Made by a program: the position numbers and the translations under genes | Assembly (NCBI GenBank): GCA_036897095.1 | Contig: JAYMSP010000183.1 | Coordinates: forward strand, 1 to 64,000 | Reading direction: 5' to 3' | Length of the DNA stretch: 64,000 nucleotides | From: Plantago elongata | Taxonomy: Eukaryota > Streptophyta > Magnoliopsida > Lamiales > Plantaginaceae | Notes under the pieces: model-generated | The model's input: only the letters and a program-made list of their open reading frames with translations | Told to the model about the DNA's origin: nothing | The model's database searches: none | Part shown: positions 1 through 12,600 of the stretch, piece after piece | Layout of the letters: each line of letters starts with the position of its first letter | Position numbering within the stretch: position 1 is the stretch's first letter

Positions 1-615
1 GACAGTTTTGTTGCTGCTACTGGAACCATTCATTTGATTTGTAAAATGGTGGATGACTTGATTATGTTCTCGATATGCATAACCGGAATATTTGTGCAAA
101 TGAGGCGTTGTGTGGTTTGTAAAGAAAAATTATGCCTCTGTAAACTCCAGGTTTTTCCTGTGAATTGAGAATGGCAATGTTCATTGATGAAGTCTTGCTT
201 TGTCAACTTTGATTTGATAACCGATAATGATTAGTTGGTTGTGTATTCTTAGGACGAACTTTGTACACAAAAAGAATCCTATTTGGATATACCTAACAGT
301 ATTTGAGTGTGAAGTGTCAAGCTCTACTTGTTTTTTTCATTTTGTAAAACTACGTTGATAACTTGTTTTCAAAGTATGCATAACAATTTCCAAGTTTATT
401 TAACATCACTGTTATCATGTGAAGAATTCCACGGATTAGTACAAAATTTGGGTTCGTGTTATAAGTTATAATACTGCCAGTCTAACAAAAATTTAGAATT
501 CAAACGTGTTTGAAGTGAATTTCCCTTAATTTGTAACCAGTGAGTACTTTTATTCTTACTGTCCTGTGCCTATGGTTCTAATTCATGTCCTAATTTACAG
601 ACATCTGGTGTCTCA
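1..615 (+). other. Upstream/5' UTR region of the VTT-domain gene
   Basis: No coding exon is visible. A pyrimidine-rich stretch ending in TTTACAG at 600 looks like a 3' splice site 15 bases before the first ATG at 616. The window therefore probably begins in the promoter, a 5' UTR exon or a 5' UTR intron of the gene that follows. The rest is ordinary A+T-rich sequence. Confidence 0.5.
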
Positions 616-2072
616 ATGAAGAAGCCAGATTCGACTGAGAAGTTGCCGAAAGACGTGCAGGATGGGGTTCATTTAAGGGAAGACAGTGAATATGTACGAC
701 TAGTTATACATGAAATAAAACCCGAAGTAGATGTTATAGAAGCTGAAACGCAGACAAATAGGAGCTCTCTTCTATGGTGGATCAAGGCTGCAATATGGTG
801 TTTAATAACCATACTTGCTCTTTTGATATTTGTAAAGTGGGGAGTGCCCTTTCTTGTTGAAAAGGTATTTCATTGTGCCTTGATATTTCTTATTGTCATG
901 CAATGGCTGGAAACTGAAAAATACATCTTTAAGCGGGTTCTGTATGAATTTTGCATTCAGTTCGCATTGCAAACCTTAACTATACGTGCTAATTATTGTA
1001 AAGCTTCTGACATGCCTTTTCAATTACTCCAATCAGGTCCTTTTTCCGACCTTGCAATGGGAAGCTACTGCATTTGGTCGTCCTGTATTAGCACTTGTAC
1101 TCGTAGGTTCACTGGCATTGTTTCCCGTGTTTTTAATTCCCTCGGGTCCTTCCATGTGGCTTGCTGGGATGATTTTCGGCTACGGCCTTGGATTTGTTAT
1201 AATCATGATTGGAACAACCATTGGAATGATTCTACCATACGCGATTGGATTATTCTTCCGTGACCGAATTCATGTGAGTAAAGCAACTTTCTCAGTTCTA
1301 CTGTGTGCTTTACATTTGCAATATTATTATTTTCTATGTTAAATGGCTCGGAGCCACCTTATCCCCGTCTTCTGCCAGCTCTTATATTTGATGTGTTTTT
1401 GCAGCAATGGTTGAAAAGATGGCCTCAACAAGCTGCCATGATTCGATTGGCTGCAGAAGGGGATTGGTTCCATCAATTTAAAGTAGTTGCGATTTTTAGG
1501 ATTTCACCATTTCCCTACACAATTTTCAATTACGCAATAGTGGTGACTAGCATGAAATTCTGGCCCTACCTGTGGGGATCAATTGCAGGAATGATTCCTG
1601 AAGCATTCATCTACATCTACAGGTCAGTTAAAACCTGTGCCTGTTCATTTTTTTAAGAACATAATGAACACATCCATTTATTTCTCTTCTTTTTTTTGGT
1701 GAATTCATTTTTTGCAATTGCCTAATAATTTTTGTTATTTTTGTTTCTTGAATGTTTCTATTTGTCCCTTGGCTAACTTCCATCTATGTTCTTCATATGG
1801 TGCTTTGCAGTGGCCGACTTATTAGAACGTTAGCAGACGTGAAGTATGGAAAGCATCAGCTAACTCCAGTGGAGATCACTTACAATGTCATTTCATTCCT
1901 CATTGCAATCTTCATGACAGTTGCGTTCACAGTCTACGCCAAGAGAGCCTTGAAGGACCTTGAAACGGAGGAGGCCAATGGGGAACACCCAACAGTTGAT
2001 AGTTGCAGTTTTGAGCTCGATAAGCTTCCACTTGAAAAACCAAAGTCTAATCTTCCAGTTGCAATGCCATAA
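616..2072 (+). CDS. VTT/SNARE-associated (TVP38/TMEM64-like) membrane protein
   Basis: Four coding exons read cleanly: 616-864, 1037-1273, 1405-1622 and 1811-2072, all GT-AG with matching phases, giving about 321 residues. The N-terminus is hydrophilic and acidic (about residues 1-53), followed by a first membrane segment at about 54-78. The conserved VTT domain then runs to about residue 250, with the typical glycine/proline-rich stretch ([26 protein letters not shown]) and the signature [14 protein letters not shown] last membrane segment precedes a polar tail. Members of this family sit in Golgi, ER or plastid membranes; yeast Tvp38 and animal TMEM41B/VMP1 relatives act in membrane traffic and as lipid scramblases. 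The substrate and location of this plant protein cannot be read from sequence. It converges with the MLO gene, with only 232 bases between the two stop codons, so the 3' UTRs probably approach or overlap. Confidence 0.9.
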
Positions 2073-2304
2073 TTTTTAGTTTAAACGATTAGGCCTCTCT
2101 TGTATAAATGCTACATACCAAATGGGGATTTTGTAATCCCTCCTAATCTGATCCTTAGTGTTGCTACCCCATTGTTCATTGTCAGGTAGTAACTAACTTC
2201 AAACAGAACCATATTGTACATTCTCTGTCTTAAATGTTAACTAAACAATTGAAAAGTTGTTGATACTGTACAGTGTACTCATTATATGAAAATGAGCCAA
2301 ACTA

Positions 2305-5300
2305 TTAACAATGATTCCATGAGGGCATCTGGGATATGTTCAGGCCAGAAAGTTCAGTCTCTGCTGTCGTTATCTCCCCCTCAGCTGCAGGTGGTTGAGC
2401 AAGCATTACGGAATCAGCTGATTTGCTTGTTAATTGATTCACTGCTCCTCGGTGGCTGGATAGATCAGATTTCCTATCTTTTACCCAGTTTATAACAAGA
2501 TCTTGTGTGGACTCATCAAATATTGTTTGCTTGAACATGCTCCCCATCTGCATTTCAGAACCAAACAGCTCAAAAGGATGAGTATCAGCATGCATATACA
2601 GAGTTTCTAAGAAACTTATAATGGCATATTATAACTGTCAGAAGCTATTCCAAAACACAGATTAGGCCTATATAGCTGCCAAGAATTGAATGACTTTTAT
2701 ATTAGAGGCCTCGAAGAACTGCAGAATAACAGCCAAGTTCAGACTGTTCAATTGTATATCTCGGATTCTCGGTTACCTGTGAGACTAGAGCATACAGAGG
2801 TAGAGTGCTGTAACTGCACATAAGCTGCACGATGATCCTGGAAACAACCAGTGTACTCGACATCAAAGACGTTTTTATCAAGAAACAAAATTGTGTGTTG
2901 CTAGTTTTAATTGTAGCTAACAATTGACTACCCGACAATAACTCTTGGAACGATGAATCCCAACTCCTCCATGATGCATGATCTTCGCCCATATGTAACC
3001 TGTATAGGAGAAGCAGCAATGGTCGATCATGCATGCATTAAACTTGAGATGATATCTTCTAATAATGTGAACCTCTGATTTCACGTACCCAGATCCAAAG
3101 AAAGAACGCAATCTCAAATGAGTTTTGGAACAGAATGAAGTGAATCAAGTAGAGAACGAGACCAGGGCGACTAAACCAAAACAGTTCATCAGAAGGGCGA
3201 ACTCGTGTGCCTTCAGTACCCCCAGTTCTTCCAGGACCATCCTTGGCCAACTCAGCTCTCTGGGCTAACTCAGTGATTATATGCTCCAGTTTCGCTCCAA
3301 CGATTAGCAGTAGCTGAAAATCAACCCGGTGAGTTATATACACAGATAGGGCAAATCCATCTCTTGCAATGGTTCTCGTATAATTTACTTACAATTAGAG
3401 GTAAAAATGATAACCAAAAGTATGTGTGCCAGCCTGCGAAATTTTCCATGCACAAGTAAAAAGAGTTAGTGCTTTACTGGGAAGACGAAGAATAAGACTC
3501 AATGTAATGATTCTGAATGGTACCTGCTAGGTTCATTAGCAAGAAGAGGACAACAAAGAGCCACAAGTACCAGCTGCAAAAGATTAGTCACAGACACAAA
3601 TGTCAGCATGATTTTGTATATCTTTGTTTGGGGAGCTGATATTTGAGTTATTTCACCTTATTCCAACGATTTTCTTGAAATCTTGTTCCAGTGTTCTTAG
3701 CAGGTACCTGTGAAAATTATACTTGGGATTACGAGGACAGTGTTCCTGCAGCAAGAAAATTGTCGGAAACGTTACATTATTTATCCATGTAGTCGATAGA
3801 ATACTGCAGTAGTATTACCTAGCAGGAAAGCTTACAAGTATGAATCCTGAACGCATTGCTAAGTAGTCTGACTTGGTGACTGAGCCATAAAATTGTTTCA
3901 AGAATGCTACCTGAATAAAATGATCAAATGAGATGTGTTATTTTAAAAAACATGACCCTTCCAGTATGTCATGGCGGTCCTATGAATTTGTAGATCGCCT
4001 GTTACGTTGCTCCATTTTCGATGTTTCTGTCACATCTTTGTAGGATAGAGATATACTAAGTAACTTACCACCCAACTGATGACGCAAAATTTTCTCCAGT
4101 ATTTTCCCGAACGTTCCAAGAACTCTTTGATATGGTGAGGGTGAGCTGCAAACAAGAAGATCAAGTTTTCATACTTCAATTTGGGAAGTGATGATTTTAT
4201 GTGCAGTGAAAACAGAAGCATTGATCTTCTTATACCTCGGGGATGTGTAGCTTCCAATGAATTCTCCCAGTGTGTCCACTGATTTATCTATAAAGAACAT
4301 GTATATGGCTTTAAAACCACATAAACACAGGAATACCAGTGTGCGAACAGACAAACTAGGCAATTAGATTAAAAAAATCACATCATTCAGAAATAAAGTC
4401 GGATGTGAGTACCTTGACTCCTCCAAGAACCATGGTTAAGGCACAGAATACTACATAAACCACAGCAAGCACGAAAATGAATATGTGCAGCTGATGTAAA
4501 GCTTCCATAGAGAGAAACAGGACGTGTCCCTGTCAAAATAACGAGTAAATGCAATTGTGAGATTATCTAGTTATATTACAAGCAACTACATAATGAGGGA
4601 AACGCTCATATCAGAAACGGAAAGTTTAAGTTTGTAGGCAGGGGTGAACTTTATAAAATGTGCAGATAATATCTACCTCTGAGCAATGGCCCTCATTTTC
4701 TTCGGCCAAAAGCCTCCTAGCATGATGAACAGTTTCTGGCTTGCAAGGAAGCATGATATTGGCAAGATGTTCAGGAAGGCAAATATGGGTTATCAGACCT
4801 TGAAACACCGTCAACAGCAGAGAGATGAATCCCAGAAGCATAAGCTCTGATAACATTTCGAGTGAAAATCAACAATTGGTCAAGCTACATTGATTGTTTA
4901 AGGTAAACATACACAAGTGAGCAGCAAGTGAAAATAGACCTTCCTTTAGCTTTTGCAACGCCCCAAACAGTGCGTGCTGATTCTTGTGCTTGAATAACTG
5001 AATTACAAGCATAAGCAGATAGAAATATTAGGCAGCAGGTTACATAGTTTACTTACAGTGAGCCAAAAACAAAAATTGAAACACCAAATATTCTAAAAAA
5101 AGTATGATCACATCACATCTTCTTAGGCTCTTAGTCATTGTTTTACTGGTTTGCAGACTAGCAGTTACTAAAACAAATTTGATCAATCGTAATCTGTAAA
5201 TGTTTTTTACTCATTTCCAAGAACCAAAGAGAAAAATACACCGGAAAAAAAAGCTAATTAGTGAACTGTTGTGATCATTTGAGTACCTTTCCAAGGCGAT

Positions 5301-5406
5301 TAAGGCCGCGCTCAGCAGCAACAGAGATGAAAACAATGACGAAGCATACTGAAGCTATGACCCATGTGGGCGTGAACTCAAACGAGCGGCCTTCTTGCAC
5401 CGCCAT
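2305..5406 (-). CDS. MLO: MLO-like seven-transmembrane protein
   Basis: Fourteen exons on the minus strand: 5406-5287, 4997-4940, 4846-4677, 4529-4413, 4278-4236, 4145-4069, 3910-3836, 3745-3657, 3573-3524, 3433-3393, 3313-3089, 2999-2932, 2837-2777 and 2547-2305. All phases agree, giving about 478 residues. Hallmarks are the N-terminal FTPTW, KEELMLLGFISLLLTVFQG, HQLHIFIFVLAVVY, FYGSVTKSDY, GISWYLW, GWHTYFW, FWFSRPGLVLYLIHF, ELGFIVPRV and LCSYSTLPLYALVSQMGS. The four invariant extracellular cysteines can be placed (three in loop 1, one in RRSCIMEE). A tryptophan in the proximal tail (LVINWVKDRK) marks the likely calmodulin-binding helix. MLO proteins are plasma-membrane calcium-signalling proteins used in powdery-mildew susceptibility, pollen-tube reception or root thigmomorphogenesis. 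The first extracellular loop, second cytoplasmic loop and C-terminal tail are all shorter than in Arabidopsis MLO1. It may belong to the clade around MLO1/13/15, which is an inference. Confidence 0.93.
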
Positions 5407-6631
5407 CTTTAGTCCTCCACACTTGAGCTTCCAGGTTTAGAATGCAACAGTTTCAGATGATATAACTACCAATGGTTTGGAATAATATATTAGAAAGAGT
5501 AGCAAAGTGTTATTATATTGCTGAAATCGACACAGAAATAGCAAAGAATGGTGGAGAAGCTAAGGCAAAGAATATATAACAGCTGTAGTGTAAGATGAAC
5601 TCAAGAAAAGAACAAGAGCTGATGCATGTTGCACGTCAATACTTAGATTTAAGCTTGCAGTTCAAGGTTTTAGTCATTTTTTCTCTTTTCATTTCACCGT
5701 TTTGCTCCTCTTTTATGTCGCTAACTCGCTATACTGGATTACGTTTTCTATTCACACTTTTGCCAATTTCCTATCTCGCATTTCTGAATCTTGGGGTCCA
5801 AAACAATAGCTATTTGGTCTAGAAAATGCGAAGTTTTAAAAGTAAAGCATCTCAAATCTTAGTACCATGTTTATTCGTTAACTCTTGATAAGTGTTCTTT
5901 CATGATGTTGAGATCTCAGGATGTATTCTTCTTCAAGATCCACGCTGACCTGTGTTAGATATACATTTATAGAGATAGATTAATTTGAGACGTTAGTTTG
6001 AGTTCAAACTTTTAAATAGAAGTTTCTATCAACCTTCAAGCCAAAGAAGTTCCCCACCAGCTATCTTAAACTACACAATCCTATGCACCTGTTCCCGTCG
6101 AAACGTCCTGAAATAGCTGTCTTCTTTCACTCCTCAACAATCAACAGCCAAACACCCGGCAGAACATACTGAATTGCCCCGTACCAAAGGTCGATTTGGT
6201 TTCATGTAACCTCCATCTCTGTTATCAAATATGAATCTGGAGTATGGACCTTCATGTCATATTTAACATTTACAAGAGAAGACAAACCTAGCTATACATC
6301 TATAACCACTATTTGTTTATTAGATTGAATAAATACTTGTAGCAAATATTGCATTCCACACTCCTATTGTTTAAAAAATAATTAAATAAATCATGGAGCT
6401 GTTTCCTCCCTATTCTAGATATGTAAATACAGTTACAATCATACAAGATTTGCCATATCAAGCATTAGCTAAGCAAATTTGGTCCTAGTACCTCAGCCAG
6501 AAGTGCACGTATCTGATCGCCTCAAGGCCTACTGCCAAAAAGAATCCTCTTCCTCAGATCCTGGTAGGACAGAACTGTACAGATTCAGGTTATAAGTATT
6601 CTAAATCCTAACAAAATCCGAAACTCCTTGA
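5407..6631. other. Spacer holding the MLO promoter and EPL 3' region
   Basis: No gene was found. The stretch next to 5407 is the presumed promoter and 5' UTR of the MLO gene. Sequence near 6500-6631 is probably the 3' UTR of the EPL gene. The remainder is A+T-rich single-copy-looking sequence without a recognisable repeat. Confidence 0.4.
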
Positions 6632-9600
6632 TCAATGATGCGATGAGTGCCCCTGAGGTTTTGGTGGTACATACAAGGTCTCACCACAGTCAATTGGAGT
6701 GAGCATTAGAGGATTCCATCTGTCAAAAATTATTCTACCCCCTCGGCCTATGCGCCCTCGGATGTTAAAAGGCGCATCAGAGGTATCTGCAGTTGAAGGA
6801 GCTGATGGTGGCGTGATGCCTGCATCCGCTAACTTTTCTGGATGCAGTGGTTTCGTGAAAATCAAAACTGGTTCATTTGGATCCTACATAATAAACAAAG
6901 GATAAGTCAAATGATTGCATGTGCATGTATAGAAAACAAAGGGGAAAAAAAAAGAAGGAAAAACAAGTATATCGAGGGCTTGTGGCCGAGTGATGTGTAA
7001 GTAGAATGTTGGGGGTTCAGGGTTGGAGTTTCCTCGTTAGGCTACCGGCAAATATTGATATAAAGAGAACCTCGCATCCCTAATAAGTTTATCTAAATAT
7101 CAGAAATCAGCTTTGTGCACTGACTCCTATTAATTTATATAAGAAATGCCACCTAGAAAAATTTAGGGGCTGATTGACATGCGAATTAAGTGCCCCGATT
7201 TAAATGCCTGAATAGTGATCGGAATTGTAGTGGGATTATTAAAATTGTTGGTATAGAATTGTAATTGGATAGGGTATTATAGGTTTGTTATATAGGTAGA
7301 TAAAAATGTTGCTACTGTAGAGGCATTTCGATCTTCGGCATTTAAATGCCATAACAAACACAGAAAACAAGTAATAGATGAGCACCAGTTTATGAAGCCA
7401 ACTATGAGGAACACGCCTTCTCGCCTCTCTTCTCATATTTCCTGCAGGAACCATAGCCGCCTTTGGCTCCAGAAACGATGAATTTTGCAATCGACTATGA
7501 GAAGCGCCATTTGCCACATCATCAGAATCACAGAACTCATCCTCGCTTGACCCCAACTTGCCTGGAAAGGATTGCAATCCAGGTACAGCCAAACAATCCT
7601 CGAGGAGTTCGGTTTCATGCTGAACAATGCACAATTAATTATTGACATCAATGACTGAACATCCAGAAAGCCGTATAAGAGTTAACAGACAAGCAACACA
7701 GTTTATAGACCGGTTTCTCTGATTCATCAACCTATTGAGCGGCAATAGACACATCTGGACCATAGCTAACTGAAGACCTACCCAAATATTTACTCCAATC
7801 TATCCTTCATCCAAATTGTAGAACTCTTTTTTTTTTCACCATTTGTTTTGAAACCATTTCATGGGATTTTTCTGCCAGCACAGATTTATGTACTATATAT
7901 GTATCTAAACACTAAATAATACTAATATACTCAAAGATTCAGCTTCCAGAGTCATGGTGGTTTATATTAAAAGCCACATTCGGACATATATGTAACAGCT
8001 TATAACTATAAACATGGCTTGACAATTAGTTCCTCTGATATTAGACTAAAGCAGAATTTTACAGCAACCTTCAGCACTGGATAAAAGATACCAACCTTGT
8101 ACTTCACTTGAATTCTTTGCAGGCTGACTTCACTGTCCACAAGTTCCCGCTTTTTTTCCTCTCTCTGCATCAAACCATGATGTAAATATAAGGATTATCA
8201 GCACAAAAAGGTTCCGAACTTTCATATGAAGCAGAAGGCTAATTACATATATATAGGCACATATAAACTATAAGTTCCGATACCTTGATTAGAGCCTCGA
8301 GAATAGTCTTTGCTTGATCAAGATTGCGCCTGACCTGAGGAGAAACAACAAAAAAAGCCAGTTAGTAAACAACCGCAATACTTGGAAATGCATACATAAA
8401 CATCGAATTATTGTATCAGAGTTATTAGGTATAGCAGTCCAATATAGAAACTACTAGCAGTAACTTGTAAGAGTTGTAAACAGCCAAGGATCCAATTCCC
8501 TCCAGGTGAGAACCCATAACACATAAGAAAGAAACTGAAAATAATACTTTCTTATATGAAGCATTTTTGCTTGAACAAGATCACAATGCAAGCTATGGAT
8601 GAAAAGTAATCTCAGTAAAGACCTGGCTGCACAACATCTAAGAGATGGTGGCTGTGAGTCATGAATTGAATAAAGAAAATAGCCAAACTTTAGTATACAT
8701 ATAACACGTGAAATATCCAAGTCCTTAATATGCCAATGAGAATCCGAGAGTATCTGAGAAATTTATTTTGCACGATCAGTTGAAAGAACCTACTTGATGC
8801 GCAATGGAACTTGATCTAAATCTTCCAATTGTGATATTTTAAAGCCCCACTAATTTTGAGACTTTCTAGATTCTAATTAGCAAAGACTACAGGGGAGAAT
8901 AAAGGAAGGGATGCAAAGAACATGTTTACCTGGCGAAGCTTTTCAAATGACTGCACATTGTTCTCTCTCCTTTGCATCTGTTAAAAAAAGAAACCCAATA
9001 CCCATGAACTCAGGGACCACTAAAACAAGCTTTGCAGCTTATTGCATATATGACAGGATGAATAACCAAAATATCTTATACCCTCCGAGTGTGAAGCCTG
9101 TGAGTTTTCTCCCTCGGCCTGAATACGTTGTATGGATTGGTATCATTGACTGGTGGAGGTGGCTGCAAATACATTACAGGGGACAATTATTAGCACTTAA
9201 AAGATCAGTGCTGGTAAAAGTATCTCCTATTCTCCTCCACTCGAGCAACACGCAGTTAGTTGTAAAATGCAACTTAAAAGGCTAAATGATACAAGCAGAA
9301 AACGTAAAGTTAACCAAGTTGCAGGTTTTCCATTTGGAAGTGGATAAAAGGAAAATTTTCTCTGGCACTTCATCAGGTTAAGAGAATAAAACTAAAAAAA
9401 TCTAAATTATGGTTATATATTTTTTACCCATAGGCAAATAGGAAGCAGAGATGGTAACTAATTAAATGAATACATTGTTTGCTGAGAAGGGCATACAATA
9501 AAAACAAATTTGTACGTATAATCCGTTTGACTGACAAGTTACTTGACGATCTGCAGTTTTCAGTGATGTGCTAATAATCAAACAACAAGACTAACCTGCA

Positions 9601-12600
9601 GACGTCGAAGGATAGGTTTTTGCCATTGTTCACGCTGGAAGGGAATACATGAAGACATACAAAAAGTTAAATATGAAGAATCATTTTTTGTAATGAAGCA
9701 AAAGAGCTCTTCGCATTTAGCAAGCAGTATGAGTGCAATATGCATTCATGTTCTTACGTTTGAGTCCAATGACAAACTACATCTGAATTGAACATGAACA
9801 GTAAAGACATTTGATTAAAAATGTCTCCCACCCACTGACATCTAAAATAAACTTGAATTATGTAACACCCCATTTCCTTGCGGGCCTCGGCGTGATATGC
9901 TAGTCCGACTGTACCAAAACATGTCATTTCACGTGTACTTTGTCCCCACTCGTGTGCACACTGGGAGACTTCCTAGTTGGTCACCCATCCTAAGATTGCC
10001 CTAGAGCAACCTGCTTAATTTTGGAGTTCTTATGGATGGATTCCAAATAAAGGTGCAATTTGTTGGTAGGAATAGCATTCTCAATCCCTTTAAGCTCGCT
10101 GAAACTTATTTGAGCCTTTGGGGTGTTACAAATTACCCGAGACTCATGTGCATGCAACGAACCACAACATTGTGTATGAGAATCATCCTACACCTAGAAC
10201 TCCCTCTCTCTATTACATAAAAAACATTACATGTTCTAACAAAATAACAGAACACCTGCGCAAGCAAGTTGTCATCTATTCATTTTAATATTTTAGTTGG
10301 TCCAAGCAGTATAGCTCCAAATTTTGAAATTTAGCAACAATGGAGCCCACAACCATACTAATATTTGAATACCAGAAGGTACCGCAACCATGAACTTGCA
10401 TTTTTCGGATCCTATTTGAGCTCATTATCAAGAAGATGCTAGGATGAGAAAAGAGAGTCGTTCCCATATCTCACTGATGTCTATCACGTATATAATTGAC
10501 AAAAAGCATGTAAGTTAAAAAAATAATAATAAAAGAGAGAGAGTGGAACAAAGTCTTGATGAAGTTTACATGTTCAGTAAATATATCATTAATCATAGCT
10601 TATGGCCACTCATCAAGTAAGCGACAGAGACAGAGTTTAGCAGTTGGCATCCTATATATAGTTTCGTAACATGTCATTGGTTTTGGGATGTATTATGTAC
10701 ATGAAATGAGACTGAATCGTACCTTTTCCTTCCAGTAACTATAGATAGATTGAAAAACTCCATACGTGACAGACAAGTCTTGCAATGCCTGGCATGTAAT
10801 TTGACAAAGGTCAGAAACTCTAAAATATAATACAACAATACCCAGTTGAAGAGCAGGTAGTAAGATGTGCTGGCTAATTGTAAATCTGACGCATGGCATT
10901 GGCATCTACAATTTGGACATTCTTTCATTAAGTATTTTGTGGCAGGAGTGAGTAAATAACATCAAAGGTGAATTTGTATCTTTCTTTCTATGCCTTTGAT
11001 CAAATTTTAGAAGGAGTGAGTGAATATGTAGCATTTAAGTTGATTTGTTGTCTTTCTTTCTATGGCTTTGATCAAATCCAGCAGGCCTGTATAGGTACAC
11101 CATTCAACTTTTAGTGGGCGTTTTGCAAACTGCGAGTGATTGCCAAAAAATGATTGTAGCAAAAGCAGAAAAGGAGTGTTTGCATAAAACTAGCTTCTAC
11201 CTCTATCCAGCTTTAATTAAGTTGAAAAGGCTGAAAATCACTTTTAACAATCAGAACCAGATGCAAATAGGCACTTGATCAAAGATTTGATTATAGCACA
11301 TAGTTGACTAGTTGTAGCTCTGCTGTTTTTTTATAAATGTCTGCATTTTGACGTAAAATTGTGGTATTCACTATACTTGTAATTGACAAAGTAATGTGTT
11401 TTATTAGCCCTCTGTTGGTTGGGACATCAGTTGGTATTTTTTAGAAACATTGGTCTTTCCATGTTTACTTAAAAAGCCTACTGTAATCTATAATAAATGC
11501 AGTTTGCTTTATTTCATCGTAATGTAGATTTTATATTTGCAATGTGATTATGTGCATTTCGGAGTAATATAAAGCCAACACTCTGTCTCCTTGAAAATCA
11601 GTAGAACTAGAATGATACGGAAAAGAAGCCTCAATGATTACACATTCCTTGAATCTTGATACGCATGGAAGCTTATTACACATTCATATAAAAATATTAT
11701 GTACTTTCCGTCCTATTCCAAACTTCTTGTTGAGTTTTTAGAAGTCTGTTTACCAATACTCCCCAATTCACCAGATGGAAAATTCTAGTAATGAATTCAT
11801 GATTATTTTACATAATTTTTTTCCCAGTAATGACTTGAGAGAATTTGTAGTCAAATGAACTTTCAATAAATTCAAATGGAAGCTTTGACCAGTCCATGGA
11901 GAGTAATTTTCCCTCCGCCCCACTATTAAATACTCATTTTCCTGTTCTGAACGTCCTCATTAATTACTCATTCCCAAATGGTAAAAGTACAAGCCCACAT
12001 TCCACTAATTTCCATACTTCATTCTTTCTACATCTAACTTTTTCCACTCTCTTCATTTATCTCTTATTTTAATATTGAATAACAAATTTTATTCATTCAT
12101 TACTTATATTATCATTATTTATTAATATATCTTTTTTTTTTAAAACACAAAAGTTACGTTTATACAATAGCGGGACAAAGAGAGGGAGTAGTTTAGTTTG
12201 TTTCTATTTTGTATTGATTCAGATTTACTTGGATGTGATAATTTTCTATTTCATATACAGAGCTTTATGGTTATGCCAAGGACTGTTCTTCATGATTCCT
12301 CTAATTCTCTTTATCATTAAATCAAACTTCTACCAATTCGCCTGGATTTCTCCCTTTCCAGTAATTTACATCAGAATTCTTCTCCAATTGTCTTTATTGG
12401 CACCCGTTTGTTATAATTGAAGTCGAATAATCCAAAGTGATTCAACAAACACGCCATTGAACACATACACAGTCTTTAAAACTGTCCTGAAAGATCAATC
12501 TCGTGCTTTTGCAAAAACTTGAATAATATTTACTATAATCTCATCGTCGTGAAACTTTTGTTAGGCGCTAATCAATGCACAATTATAACATAATTATGCA

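Noticed and set aside
9965-10035. A 5S rRNA gene
   Set aside because: Only part of the 5S sequence is present and it lies within an LTR with its own ends and target duplication.
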